From contig NZ_AP019309.1 in NCBI RefSeq assembly GCF_003925875.1, positions 558,001-622,000 on the forward strand: a stretch of 64,000 nucleotides of DNA. The letters are read 5' to 3'. Below the pieces are notes generated by a model. The model searched no databases, was not told the DNA's origin, and saw nothing but the letters and a program-made list of their open reading frames with translations. This document shows, in pieces, positions 1 through 7,980 of the stretch (position 1 is its first letter; each line of letters begins with the position of its first letter). The DNA is from Intestinibaculum porci (GTDB taxonomy: Bacteria > Bacillota_I > Bacilli_A > Erysipelotrichales > Coprobacillaceae). The translations under genes were made by a program, and so were the position numbers.

Positions 1-60
1 TTTTACTCCAACAGTTCCTTTCTCCGTATAACATATTGTTATACTGTCCTTCTTCTTTTT

Positions 61-83
61 GAGTACGATAACCAGTCGTACTC
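61..83. repeat. Short perfect inverted repeat near the left edge
   Basis: Two perfect 8-bp arms (GAGTACGA at 61-68, TCGTACTC at 76-83) enclose a 7-nt loop. Neither strand has a clear T-run after it, so it is not an obvious terminator. On the minus strand it lies in what could be the leader of a gene starting beyond the left edge. Function unknown. Confidence 0.4.
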
Positions 84-140
84 AACCACCTTTTCCATTG
101 CCCTCTCTCGAGGACAACATCATTATAATATAAAATCGAG

Positions 141-195
141 AAAAATCAATTGAAACACCCGAATTCCCAGGGAAAAAAAGGTGTTTCTGATTTTT
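141..195. terminator. Large hairpin, possible bidirectional terminator
   Basis: Arms AAAAATCA plus GAAACACC (141-159, with a 3-nt bulge) pair with GGTGTTTC plus TGATTTTT (180-195). The stem is rich in A/T at its base and could terminate in either direction. Apart from this, the short repeat at 61-83 and the promoter below, I see nothing in positions 1-309. Confidence 0.4.
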
Positions 196-260
196 ATGCA
201 AAAAGACAATTTGTTCGTGCAAATGAGATAAAAATAGCTTTTTCACTAGAAATAATATAG

Positions 261-289
261 TTGTTTTTTAGGTCTGTTTGGATTATAGT
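261..289 (+). promoter_or_regulatory. Predicted sigma-A promoter
   Basis: TTGTTT (261-266), a 17-nt spacer and TATAGT (284-289), about 20 nt upstream of the gene at 310. Confidence 0.5.
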
Positions 290-309
290 AACCCATAGGA
301 TGTGATGAT

Positions 310-858
310 ATGTTTGGCAAAAAAGACATGCCTAGTTACGCTAAAGAGCGTGTAAAGTATAAAAGTGCACCAAAACGTTATAAAACGCGGACATCGCGAA
401 AGCTGAAAAACTTTTATACGAATGGCTATAAACAGCCGAAGGAAAAACATGTGGATACGATTAACTTTAAAATCCCGCATGAAAAAATGAAAGAAAAAGC
501 ACCACAAAAACAATATACGATAAATGATATGAGCCGGCAGGCCCGTAAAAGTCTTTATACGCATAAAGAAAAGAAACCGCAAACCGACAGTGCCAAAGGC
601 ATTCGTTTCAAAGCAACACGTTCAATGGGTTCACTTTATAAAGGTAATGCCGTTAATGATCGCGTTGGCAATCATACTGATCCGGCCAGTAAGACAAAGC
701 GTCGCTTAGCCTTTTATCGCAACTTCTATTTAGTTGTTTTAGCGATTGGCGTGATCGGCGAAGCGTTAGCGATCGCTTATCATAATACGGTGCCTATGAT
801 TCTTTTTATCGTTTTAATTGTGATGGCAATCTATGGCAATTATACGTCTCATGAATGA
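310..858 (+). CDS. Hypothetical basic protein with a C-terminal membrane hairpin
   Basis: I do not recognise the family. The 182-residue protein has a very basic, low-hydrophobicity N-terminal two thirds (many Lys/Arg and Tyr, about residues 1-132). Two hydrophobic stretches follow (about 138-157 and 160-177), so it is probably anchored in the membrane by its C-terminus with the basic part in the cytoplasm. ATG follows an AGGATGTGA-type ribosome binding site. It is monocistronic: a promoter lies just upstream and a terminator overlaps the stop codon. A role in binding nucleic acid or anionic lipid is possible from charge alone, but this is inference. Confidence 0.75.
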   Translation: MFGKKDMPSYAKERVKYKSAPKRYKTRTSRKLKNFYTNGYKQPKEKHVDTINFKIPHEKMKEKAPQKQYTINDMSRQARKSLYTHKEKKPQTDSAKGIRFKATRSMGSLYKGNAVNDRVGNHTDPASKTKRRLAFYRNFYLVVLAIGVIGEALAIAYHNTVPMILFIVLIVMAIYGNYTSHE

Positions 859-879
859 TACCTCGGTATCATTTTTTAT
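854..879 (+). terminator. Intrinsic terminator
   Basis: AATGATACC (854-862), a 2-nt loop, GGTATCATT (865-873) and a T-run. The stop codon of the upstream gene lies inside the 5' arm. Confidence 0.8.
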
Positions 880-974
880 TTGGTCAATTATACCTTACAG
901 GCATAAAGCATATCCATCTTAAGTATTATTCAAATGGATGAATTCTTCCTATAATGAAAGGGAGGAGGATGGTT

Positions 975-1541
975 ATGGAACTGAAAGAATACTTAGACAT
1001 TTTTAATAAAGGTGAGCCTGTTAAAGCTGGTTCAGAGGCGATGGCGATGAGTGATGTTTATACGCAGGAAGCGTTAAAGATCACGATGCAGATGAATAAT
1101 ACCTATCAGCCCCCGAGGGCATTACAAAAACTATTTGCTCAGCTCACAAATACCCCAGTCAATAAAACCCTGCGGCTCATTCCGCCGTTTTACACCGATT
1201 GCGGAAAGAATATTCATATTGGTAAAAATGTATTTATCAATACCGGCTGCACCATGCAGGATCAGGGTGGTATTGAGATCGGGGATGATGTGCTGATCGG
1301 CCATCATGCGACATTTGCGACGCTGAATCATGATCCGTCTCCAGAAAAGAGAGCGGATTTGATCCCGGCGCCGATTCATATCGGAAATAAAGTCTGGATA
1401 GGGGCCAATGTGACGATTACGCCAGGGGTCACGATTGGGGAAGGGGCGATTATCGCCGCCGGCGCTGTCGTGACGAAAGATGTACCGGCGCAAGCGCTAT
1501 TTGGCGGAGTGCCCGCAAAAATGATTAAGATGTTAGATTAA
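975..1541 (+). CDS. Maltose/galactoside-type O-acetyltransferase (left-handed beta-helix)
   Basis: Acetyl-CoA dependent O-acetyltransferase of the LacA/Maa/NodL group, which acetylates sugars in the cytoplasm. The N-terminal 'maltose acetyltransferase' segment ([11 protein letters not shown]) is followed by hexapeptide repeats of the left-handed beta-helix ([41 protein letters not shown]). The typical NHDPSPEKR segment carries the catalytic-type His, and the C-terminal cap is [18 protein letters not shown]. Start chosen at 975 because GGAGGAGG (961-968) sits about 6 nt upstream; an ATG at 954 would place the ribosome binding site inside the gene. The length (188 aa) is normal. The exact sugar cannot be told. 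Confidence 0.9.
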   Translation: MELKEYLDIFNKGEPVKAGSEAMAMSDVYTQEALKITMQMNNTYQPPRALQKLFAQLTNTPVNKTLRLIPPFYTDCGKNIHIGKNVFINTGCTMQDQGGIEIGDDVLIGHHATFATLNHDPSPEKRADLIPAPIHIGNKVWIGANVTITPGVTIGEGAIIAAGAVVTKDVPAQALFGGVPAKMIKMLD

Positions 1542-1564
1542 GGAAGGCCTTCTTCCTTTTTTTG
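1540..1564 (+). terminator. Intrinsic terminator
   Basis: AAGGAAG and CTTCCTT arms around a short loop, followed by seven T, directly after the acetyltransferase stop. Confidence 0.8.
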
Positions 1565-1570
1565 CATGAT

Positions 1571-1598
1571 AAAAATCCATCACCAAAAGGTGATGGAT
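1571..1598 (-). terminator. Intrinsic terminator of the P-type ATPase
   Basis: Perfect 10-bp arms (1575-1584 and 1589-1598) with an AAAA/TTTT loop. Reading the minus strand, a T5 run follows. It lies just beyond the ATPase stop codon. Confidence 0.85.
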
Positions 1599-1602
1599 GC
1601 TT

Positions 1603-4206
1603 TTAACGATGTTCACGGACAACTTTAATAATCTGAATGATAATGGTTGGAACCAGGGCTAAACTAATGACGCAGCCAACCTGGGTAGTGCTCATGGAAG
1701 CGACGCCAAACATATGCATAACAGCTGGGACAAACATCACTAACGCTAATAAGACAATCCCTGTTAAGAAGGCATATAAGCTCCACATATTACGCTTAAA
1801 GCCTAAAGTGAAGAGGGATTCTTCGGAGCGGCAGTTAAAGCCGTGTAATAAACGGGCTAACGTTAAAGTGGTGAAAGCCATTGAAGACGCCATCGTCGCA
1901 CTTTGTTTTAAGCCAAGATAGAAAGCGGTAATAACACAGATCGCAATAAGTAAACCTTGAGACATCATCAAAGTAATAAACTTTCGATCCATAATCCCCT
2001 GATGCGGATCTCTTGGTTTTTGTTTTAAGACAGAATCATCACCGGGTTCCATACCGATCGCTAAAGCTGGAAGGGAGTCGGTCACTAAGTTGATAAAGAG
2101 TAACTGGACGGCTTTAAACGGAATTGGCAGAGCCAGTAATGAAGTATAGAGCACGGCAATAATGGCTGACATATTGCCGGATAATAAGTAAAGCACGGCA
2201 TTTTTGATGTTGTTAAAAATGACACGGCCGTTCGCTACGGCTTTGATAATCGTCGCAAAGTTATCATCAGCGAGGATCATGCTCGCTGCATCTTTGGATA
2301 CTTCCGTTCCGGTAATACCCATCGCAACCCCGATATCAGCTTTCTTTAATGCTGGGGCATCATTGACGCCATCACCGGTCATCGAAACGATCTTGCCGGC
2401 TTTCTGCCAGGCATTGACGATGCGGATCTTATTTTCTGGCGATACACGGGCATAGACAGAAATACGTTTCACGCGCTGATCGAGTTCTTCTTCACTCATC
2501 GCATCTAATTCCATCCCGGTGACGGCTTCATCACCTTCATTGAAGATACCAATCTGTTTCGCAATTGCCGTCGCGGTGACTTTATGGTCACCGGTAATCA
2601 TCACGGTACGAATGCCGGCTTCTTTGGCATCTGCGACAGCTTTCATGGATTCTTCACGAGGCGGATCGATCATTGAAATTAAACCGATAAACGTATAATC
2701 ATTTTCTGTTTCTAAGGTTAAAGGATCACGGCTTTCTTTATAGGCAAAGGTTAAGACACGTAAGCCATTGCGGGAGAAGTGGTCATTGACCGCCATAATT
2801 TCTTTTTTATCTTCGTCAGTAATTGGACGAATTTCATCACCTAAACGGATCTTAGTGCAGCGTTCTAATAAGACATCGATCGCCCCTTTAGTAAAGATTG
2901 TCATTTCCCCATGAATGATATGTTTGGTACTCATTAACTTACGATCGCTGTCAAATGGTAATTCTTCCACTCTTGGCAGGACATCTCTTAATAAGTCATT
3001 TGACATATCATGAATGCCTTTGACCTTATTATACATCTCTAATAAAGCGTATTCGGTTGGATCACCGATTCCGACACCATCGACGATGCTGGAATCATTG
3101 GCTAAAACGCAATCATAAAGTAAATAACGATGAGACTGTCTGGAGATATCGAGATCTTCAATATTAATAAGTTCACCATCAATATAGATTTGCTGGACGG
3201 TCATTTTATTCTGCGTTAAGGTGCCGGTTTTATCCGAACAGATGACGCTGACACAGCCTAAGGATTCCACGGCTGATAAGTTTTTGATAATCGCATTTTC
3301 TTTGGCCATTTTTTGAGTACCCATCGCCTGGACAATGGTGACGATAGAACTTAAGGCTTCAGGAATCGCCGCAACGGCTAAGGCGACGGCAAATAATAAG
3401 GCATCCATTAACGCCATATGGCGCCACATTTCTAAGGCGAAGACAATCGCTGAAATAATCATAATGCCAGTGGCTAAACGAGCACTGAACTGATCTAAGG
3501 ATTTTTGTAAAGGCGTTTTGCGATCTTTGGTCTGATTCATTAAAGTCGCGATTTTTCCTAATTCGGTATTCATGCCGGTTTCCGTAATGACAATTAACGC
3601 GCGGCCGTTAGTCACTAAAGAACCAGAGAAAACCATGTTATGACGATCACCTAAAGCGACATCACCGGCAATTACATCGGTGTTTTTCTCCACGTTGGTT
3701 GATTCCCCAGTGAGTGAAGATTCGTTGATCTGCAGTGAATAGCTTTCTAAGACGCGGCCATCTCCGCAGACGACATCGCCGGCATCTAAGTTCACAATAT
3801 CGCCAGGAACGACATCGACACTATCAATTTCCATCTTGGTATTGTCACGAATAACTTTGACATGAGGAGATGATAATGATTTTAAGGATTCCAGTGATTT
3901 TTCCGCTTTGACATGCTGGATCGTTCCTAAGATCGCATTCATCACTAAGACGAAGATGATGACGAAGAAACTTTCCATATCACCGGTGAAGAGAGACACG
4001 CTCGCCGCCACGATTAAAATAATGACTAATAAATCGGCGAACTGTTTGAGAAAGACCTGTAAGACAGATTCCTTCTTCGTTTCCTGGAGCTTGTTTTCCC
4101 CATAGCGGGCACGTTTGTCTGTCACTTCCTGGCTAGTCAAGCCAGTTACGCGTGAATCAAGCTCTTTTAGGACGGTTTCAGAGTCCTGCTGATACCACTT
4201 ACTCAT
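1603..4206 (-). CDS. P-type cation-transporting ATPase (Ca2+/Mn2+ type, P2A-like)
   Basis: Membrane ATPase of 867 residues that expels or sequesters a divalent cation. Visible motifs: TGES (167-170, actuator domain), the phosphorylation site CSDKTGT with Asp325, the TM4 ion-site motif VAAIPEAL (278-285), the hinge TGDGVNDAP, and C-terminal membrane helices of the cation-ATPase C domain. I chose the ATG at 4206 because GGAGG lies 10 nt before it; a longer reading from 4251 starts inside the riboswitch terminator. The gene is preceded by a yybP-ykoY riboswitch. In Lactococcus the same arrangement controls YoaB, a Mn2+-linked P-type ATPase, so Mn2+ efflux is the best guess. Ca2+ transport remains possible. 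Confidence 0.92.
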   Translation of the reverse strand: MSKWYQQDSETVLKELDSRVTGLTSQEVTDKRARYGENKLQETKKESVLQVFLKQFADLLVIILIVAASVSLFTGDMESFFVIIFVLVMNAILGTIQHVKAEKSLESLKSLSSPHVKVIRDNTKMEIDSVDVVPGDIVNLDAGDVVCGDGRVLESYSLQINESSLTGESTNVEKNTDVIAGDVALGDRHNMVFSGSLVTNGRALIVITETGMNTELGKIATLMNQTKDRKTPLQKSLDQFSARLATGIMIISAIVFALEMWRHMALMDALLFAVALAVAAIPEALSSIVTIVQAMGTQKMAKENAIIKNLSAVESLGCVSVICSDKTGTLTQNKMTVQQIYIDGELINIEDLDISRQSHRYLLYDCVLANDSSIVDGVGIGDPTEYALLEMYNKVKGIHDMSNDLLRDVLPRVEELPFDSDRKLMSTKHIIHGEMTIFTKGAIDVLLERCTKIRLGDEIRPITDEDKKEIMAVNDHFSRNGLRVLTFAYKESRDPLTLETENDYTFIGLISMIDPPREESMKAVADAKEAGIRTVMITGDHKVTATAIAKQIGIFNEGDEAVTGMELDAMSEEELDQRVKRISVYARVSPENKIRIVNAWQKAGKIVSMTGDGVNDAPALKKADIGVAMGITGTEVSKDAASMILADDNFATIIKAVANGRVIFNNIKNAVLYLLSGNMSAIIAVLYTSLLALPIPFKAVQLLFINLVTDSLPALAIGMEPGDDSVLKQKPRDPHQGIMDRKFITLMMSQGLLIAICVITAFYLGLKQSATMASSMAFTTLTLARLLHGFNCRSEESLFTLGFKRNMWSLYAFLTGIVLLALVMFVPAVMHMFGVASMSTTQVGCVISLALVPTIIIQIIKVVREHR

Positions 4207-4232
4207 AGATATTTTTCCTCCAATTCTGGGAG

Positions 4233-4271
4233 TAAAAAAAGACTTTCGCATTCACATGAATGCAAAAGTCT
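4233..4271 (-). terminator. Terminator forming the riboswitch expression platform
   Basis: On the minus strand a 14-bp stem (4271-4258 with 4253-4240, 4-nt loop, one mismatch) is followed by seven or more T (4239-4233). Its 5' arm, GACTTTTGC, is also the 3' strand of the riboswitch P1 helix. Aptamer and terminator folding are therefore mutually exclusive. Confidence 0.85.
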
Positions 4272-4352
4272 CACCATTTAAACCTCAAACGGGGATTGCT
4301 CCCGGGTCTGTCGCTGAAGGTGCAGTCGCCTGCCAGTTACTCCCTTTTGACA
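4258..4352 (-). promoter_or_regulatory. yybP-ykoY manganese riboswitch
   Basis: Read on the minus strand, the leader starts with CAAAAGGGAGTA (the conserved GGGGAGUA-like 5' box). It carries an internal GGCGACTGCACC arm and a CCGGGAGCAATCCCCG hairpin, and closes with GGTGAGACTTTTGC, the 3' box that pairs with the 5' end. This matches the known yybP-ykoY layout, and the downstream gene is the expected cation ATPase. Mn2+ binding should stabilise P1, withhold the terminator's 5' arm and switch the ATPase on. Confidence 0.85.
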
Positions 4353-4374
4353 AGCTTTAGTATAATGCTAGAAT
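4347..4374 (+). promoter_or_regulatory. Divergent promoter for the YjbR-like gene
   Basis: TTGACA (4347-4352), 16-nt spacer, TAGAAT (4369-4374). It overlaps the minus-strand promoter, so the two divergent units may compete for polymerase. Confidence 0.45.
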
Positions 4375-4387
4375 AAAAGAAAGACAA
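4359..4387 (-). promoter_or_regulatory. Promoter of the riboswitch-ATPase transcript
   Basis: Minus strand: TTGTCT (4387-4382), 17-nt spacer, TATACT (4364-4359). Transcription would start a few bases before the riboswitch 5' box. Confidence 0.6.
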
Positions 4388-4414
4388 GCAAAAAAAGGGG
4401 AGGGGCAGGAAAAA

Positions 4415-5353
4415 ATGACGATCGAAGAAGAAGTCTTTGCCTATAAGGTAAAAAATGAAGACAAATTAAAGCAGGCCGGCTTTCTCAAAACAGCGCGCGG
4501 CTATGAAAAGACTTATGATTTAACGAATGATTTTTATGCCGTGATCACAATTGATGAGCAGGTGCACGGTCATGTTTATGATCGTGATACGAAGGAAGAA
4601 TACGCCTTGGTCCATGTGGCGCATACAAGCGGCTTTAGCGCGGTGATTCGTGAGGATTATCGGCAGCTGTTAGAAACGATCGCGAAGACATGCTTTGAGG
4701 AGGCGATGTTTGATAGCCCTCAGGCCAATCGTCTCGCTAAGTGGACTTTCGATACTTATGGCATCAAACCGGATGAACCATTTCAAAAAGTTTCTGGTCA
4801 TGTTTTTCGTAACGAAGACGGCAAATGGTTTGGCCTCATCATGCGCATGAATACCAAAGTCTTAGATGGACAGGATCGTTTATGTGAAGTGCTCAATGTG
4901 AAAAAGACCCAGGAAGGGATTGGCTATCCGGCATACCATATGAATAAGAAAACCTGGATCAGCATAATCTTGGATGATTCTTATAGTGATGAAGTGATTG
5001 CAGCTTTGATGCAAAAAAGCTATGAAACCCTTTCGCCGCGCAAAGCCTGGCTATTACCAGCCAATAGCACGTATTTCGATGTCGAAGCCTACTTTGATCA
5101 CGCTACGCGTGTCGCTTGGCATGCCCGCAATAAGATGAAAAAAGGGGATCAGGTGTTTGTTTATTTAAGCGCCCCTTATTCCTGCCTGCTTTATCACTGC
5201 CAGGTCGTATCAATTGGAGAAGAGATGATCTTAGAGAAAGTAGAGAAATACAAACGGGGAGAATGGTCACTAGAGGTGTTAAAAAGCTATGGCGTGAAAG
5301 CTGTTCGCAGTGCCCGCAGCGTGCCAGATGCATTATTAAAAGTGTTGATATAA
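4415..5353 (+). CDS. MmcQ/YjbR-family protein with a C-terminal EVE/PUA-like domain
   Basis: Three parts are visible in 312 residues. The first 95 or so are unassigned. A YjbR/MmcQ 'CyaY-like fold' domain lies at about 110-210; it contains the WISIILDD and RKAWLLPA segments typical of that family. A C-terminal segment (about 217-312) with VAWHARNKMKKGDQVFVYLS resembles EVE/PUA-like domains that bind modified bases in nucleic acid. YjbR proteins are often called DNA-binding from structure, but a precise function is not established. It sits alone after its own promoter and GGGGAGGGG-type ribosome binding site. The C-terminal domain call is inference. Confidence 0.7.
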   Translation: MTIEEEVFAYKVKNEDKLKQAGFLKTARGYEKTYDLTNDFYAVITIDEQVHGHVYDRDTKEEYALVHVAHTSGFSAVIREDYRQLLETIAKTCFEEAMFDSPQANRLAKWTFDTYGIKPDEPFQKVSGHVFRNEDGKWFGLIMRMNTKVLDGQDRLCEVLNVKKTQEGIGYPAYHMNKKTWISIILDDSYSDEVIAALMQKSYETLSPRKAWLLPANSTYFDVEAYFDHATRVAWHARNKMKKGDQVFVYLSAPYSCLLYHCQVVSIGEEMILEKVEKYKRGEWSLEVLKSYGVKAVRSARSVPDALLKVLI

Positions 5354-5366
5354 TCATGCATAATTG

Positions 5367-5395
5367 TTTACTTTTTCAACCCATTGAACTACTAT
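5367..5395 (+). promoter_or_regulatory. Promoter of the Cys-rich protein pair
   Basis: TTTACT (5367-5372), 17-nt spacer, TACTAT (5390-5395). It rules out an upstream ATG at 5384, which would lie within the promoter. Confidence 0.55.
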
Positions 5396-5416
5396 GTAAG
5401 TAGAGAGGTGAGGCGT

Positions 5417-5656
5417 ATGCAAAGTATTTTAATTAAAGATACCACTCGTGAAGAACGCTTGAAAATTATTCAGGATAGCTTGAACTGTGATGATTCTGCT
5501 GGCTGTGAAAACTGCAGCGGCTGCGGCGTCTTTGGCGCTGGTGATCCGTTTGAAATGTATCGTGATTACATCGAAGGCAAACGTGAAATTAAAGACATCA
5601 ATATGTCTTTTATGGCGCGTATGTTTATCCGTGGACGTAATGAAAATCCTGATTAG
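5417..5656 (+). CDS. Small Cys-rich protein, first of a tandem pair
   Basis: The 79-residue protein has a C-x2-C-x2-C cluster (CENCSGC) plus an upstream Cys, in the frame TTREER...DYIEGKREIKDIN. The start at 5417 follows AGAGGTGAGG. It is clearly paralogous to the next gene: both share the TTREER start, a Cys cluster in the middle and (M)Y-x-DYIEG(K/R)-(K/R)E near the end. I recall that related short proteins in Firmicutes databases are often mislabelled as purine biosynthesis proteins; nothing here supports that. A metal or Fe-S site is plausible from the Cys spacing. Function unknown. Confidence 0.7.
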   Translation: MQSILIKDTTREERLKIIQDSLNCDDSAGCENCSGCGVFGAGDPFEMYRDYIEGKREIKDINMSFMARMFIRGRNENPD

Positions 5657-5828
5657 CGAAACAACGCGTGAAGAACGCGAAAAAATCGTCAGTGATGCCC
5701 TTGGCAATACGGATGGCCTCTGCGATGGCTGCGCCTGTGGGATTACAAAGATGTATGACGATTACATTGAAGGACGTAAAGAATTATCAGAAATTCATCA
5801 GGCATTTGAAAAGGAGAGAAACCGCTAG
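5640..5828 (+). CDS. Small Cys-rich protein, second of a tandem pair
   Basis: The 62-residue paralogue of the previous gene overlaps it by 17 nt in another frame, so it is probably translationally coupled. It keeps ETTREEREKI at the start, a CDGCAC cluster and KMYDDYIEGRKELSEI at the end. It is shorter because it lacks the Gly-rich insert and the C-terminal tail of its partner. The stop codon lies in the terminator hairpin. Function unknown; the pair may form a metal-binding complex (inference). Confidence 0.7.
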   Translation: MKILISETTREEREKIVSDALGNTDGLCDGCACGITKMYDDYIEGRKELSEIHQAFEKERNR

Positions 5829-5870
5829 GTTCCTCTCCTTTTTCTCTAAAGAGCGGTAGGCGCTCTTTTC
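5811..5870 (+). terminator. Two consecutive intrinsic terminators
   Basis: First stem AAGGAGAG/CTCTCCTT (5811-5818, 5833-5840) with inner AACC/GGTT pairs and a T-run. Second stem AAAGAGCG/CGCTCTTT (5848-5855, 5861-5868) with a short T-run. Confidence 0.75.
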
Positions 5871-5879
5871 GATGATTGA

Positions 5880-6082
5880 GGTCATTGTAGGGATTTAATT
5901 GAGTTACCAGTGGGCTGGACAATGACCGTATACATGTGAGCGGGAAACTTCACATATAAGTTATGTTGTAAGAAATTGGGATATGGGAGTTATTTCTAAT
6001 TAGAAACATAACAAGAAGAAATGACTGCTTGAACAGTCAGCAACGTTTATTTGGGAGATAAACGTTATTATTAGCTTTTTTC
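5880..6082. ncRNA. Candidate structured RNA, five successive hairpins
   Basis: Successive inverted repeats: GGTCATTGT 5880-5888 with ACAATGACC 5919-5927, enclosing CCAG/CTGG; ATGTGA/TCACAT at about 5934-5955; GTTATGTT (5961-5968) with AACATAAC (6005-6012), enclosing AGAAAT/ATTTCT; TGACTG/CAGTCA at 6023-6040; AACGTTTAT 6042-6050 with ATAAACGTT 6058-6066, then a six-T run near 6076. No reading frame fits. It does not match a class I can name. Positions 6083-6362 are AT-rich with nothing clear except a TATAAT at 6303-6308 that may serve the lipoprotein gene. Confidence 0.4.
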
Positions 6083-6362
6083 CCCTAACTCGAACAACAT
6101 TATGCCATAAGCTAGTAGGTTAGTAAATGAAATTTTCATAAATTGATGGATTTTTGCATGAAAAAGAATTATTTTGCATAAAATATATCTTGGAATAGCT
6201 CATGGTTATATATTTAAAGAAGTATGTCTTTTTATGTAAACGCTTTGATTGTGGGAAATGGAAAGATTGGCGAGATGGGTGGATTTCTAATGATGAAAAC
6301 ATTATAATATGCATGGTCACATGTTTGGCTAAATGGAAGGAATTATGAAGAGGAAGACATAA

Positions 6363-7235
6363 ATGAAGAAGTTGATGATCAGTGTGCTGATGGTTGGTAT
6401 CATGCTTTCTGGATGCCAGCAGAAATGCGCCACGACAAAGAAGAAAGCAATTACCAGTGAAGCAACTGTGACGAATGATTTTCATTTAGCAGACAATTAT
6501 CATGAAGATCTGCTGGGTAAATATGTACAAATGCATATCACTTCGTGTGACTATGATCAAACGCAACAAGCTTTTGTGATTTATGCCCAGTTACAAAATC
6601 GTACCAAAGAAACTGTGCAGGTACTATCCTCTTATGCCCTGGTGCACGGCTATCAGATTCCCGTTAAAGCGGATCATAATCAGGTTAAAGCGGGAAAAAA
6701 GGAGGCGGCTTCGTTCCTGATTTATGAAAAAGCTCTGAAAAAAGCGAATGTGACCTTTGGCGGAGCCAGTATGACTTTCAGGGCGATAAAGGGCGCGCAG
6801 GTTTTAGAAAAAGAGACTGTAGGCTTGCCGCTGCCGAAGTTTCATCATGCCGATCAGTCATCCTGCACATATGTTGGCAATAATCAGTCAGAGAAACGAA
6901 TCAATCGCTTATTTGTGAATAAAAAGGGGCTTAAAGCGTCGTTAGATTACTGCTGTCAAAATGATGCGGTTGATCGCATTTATTTACGTGTCATGAATAC
7001 GACATCGCATAACTTACAAGTTGTCATGACATCATTAAAGGCCGCTAATGGGGCCGTTTCTGTCAAAGCGCCGGTGCAGATCGTTATGGCGGGAAACAGT
7101 ATGATTTGCGAATATCACGCGCCAGCGACGGTTGGTGACTTAAAAGCCGGCATCACTTTTTATGACAATAGTCATCATCGCGTCTTTATGAAGACGACTT
7201 TAACCATAAAACAAAGCGATTTTAAGAGCATCTAG
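6363..7235 (+). CDS. Putative lipoprotein of unknown function
   Basis: The 290-residue protein has a lipoprotein signal peptide: MKKL, a hydrophobic core, then the lipobox LSGC with Cys18 to be lipidated. The mature part appears to hold two beta-rich modules (about 40-150 and 185-285). Segments such as YAQLQNRTKETVQVLSSYAL and YLRVMNTTSHNLQV resemble extracellular Ig-like DUF lipoproteins of Firmicutes. It should be anchored on the outer face of the membrane. GAGGAAG precedes the ATG and a strong terminator follows. No neighbour suggests a specific role. Confidence 0.75.
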   Translation: MKKLMISVLMVGIMLSGCQQKCATTKKKAITSEATVTNDFHLADNYHEDLLGKYVQMHITSCDYDQTQQAFVIYAQLQNRTKETVQVLSSYALVHGYQIPVKADHNQVKAGKKEAASFLIYEKALKKANVTFGGASMTFRAIKGAQVLEKETVGLPLPKFHHADQSSCTYVGNNQSEKRINRLFVNKKGLKASLDYCCQNDAVDRIYLRVMNTTSHNLQVVMTSLKAANGAVSVKAPVQIVMAGNSMICEYHAPATVGDLKAGITFYDNSHHRVFMKTTLTIKQSDFKSI

Positions 7236-7250
7236 CGAGATGCTCTTTTT
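7225..7250 (+). terminator. Intrinsic terminator
   Basis: Perfect arms AGAGCATCT (7225-7233) and AGATGCTCT (7238-7246), AGCG loop, T-run. The stop codon of the lipoprotein gene is within the hairpin. Confidence 0.85.
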
Positions 7251-7277
7251 GAATATTCAGTGCAGTTGTGGTAAAGT
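7249..7277 (+). promoter_or_regulatory. Predicted promoter
   Basis: TTGAAT (7249-7254), 17-nt spacer, TAAAGT (7272-7277), starting within the tail of the preceding terminator. Confidence 0.5.
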
Positions 7278-7300
7278 GGAGAGGAAAAAGAGGTGATTTC

Positions 7301-7966
7301 ATGATTCAAGCTGCCATATTTGATGTTGACGGCACGCTGTTAGATTCCCTTTCAATGTGGGAAAAGATCGATCAGCAGTATCTTTCTTCCTTGGGATGCC
7401 AGGCGAGTGAAGAGATCAGCCGTCAGTTATTTACCTATTCATTAGAAGAAGGAGCGCGTTTTATTAAGGAGACGTTTCATTTGTCTAAGTCCGTTGAGAC
7501 AATTGTGGCGGAGCTCGTCGCTTTGGCGAATGACTATTACTTACATGATGTGCCGGTGAAAAAAGGTGTGAAAAAAGTGCTCAATACATTTTATCAACAG
7601 GGCTTACCGATGGCGATTTGTACTTCTAATCATAAGGATGTCATCGATCAGATCCTCAAGGCCCATCAGATGGAACGTTATTTTCGTTATGTGACAACTG
7701 TTGATGAAGTTGGTCAAGGCAAAGAATCACCGCAGATTTATTTAACGGCATGTGATCATTTGCATGCCACGCCAAGTCATACCCTCGTCTTTGAGGACGC
7801 TTTGCATGCGATTGAAACCTTATCTAAGACGGATTTTATTACGGTTGGCTGCTATGATGATTACAGTAGAAAAGATCAGCCGGAAATCAAGCAGTTAAGC
7901 ACATATTATGTGCATGAAATCGATGAAATTCTTCCTTGTCTAGAAACCAGCGCAGTTGTAGACTAG
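7301..7966 (+). CDS. HAD-superfamily hydrolase (beta-phosphoglucomutase/CbbY-like)
   Basis: Phosphatase or phosphomutase of HAD subfamily IA with a helical cap (221 aa). Motif I is FDVDGTLLDS with nucleophile Asp8 and acid/base Asp10; motif II is ICTSNHK; a Lys lies in GQGKESP; motif IV is VFEDALHA. Start set at 7301 because AGAGGTG lies 8 nt upstream; an in-frame GTG at 7268 lies before the ribosome binding site. It begins a tightly packed run with the hydrolase-fold, AroD and HD genes. The substrate cannot be deduced; small sugar phosphates are typical for the group. Confidence 0.85.
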   Translation: MIQAAIFDVDGTLLDSLSMWEKIDQQYLSSLGCQASEEISRQLFTYSLEEGARFIKETFHLSKSVETIVAELVALANDYYLHDVPVKKGVKKVLNTFYQQGLPMAICTSNHKDVIDQILKAHQMERYFRYVTTVDEVGQGKESPQIYLTACDHLHATPSHTLVFEDALHAIETLSKTDFITVGCYDDYSRKDQPEIKQLSTYYVHEIDEILPCLETSAVVD

Positions 7967-7980
7967 AGGGGGGATGCCTG

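Noticed and set aside
39-98. A 19-codon minus-strand reading frame (MEKVVEYDWLSYSKRRRTV) after GAGAGGG at the left edge
   Set aside because: Too short and unsupported; the gene it might lead into is outside the window.
4206-4251. Longer start for the P-type ATPase at 4251
   Set aside because: It would place the N-terminus inside the riboswitch terminator; the ATG at 4206 has a proper ribosome binding site.
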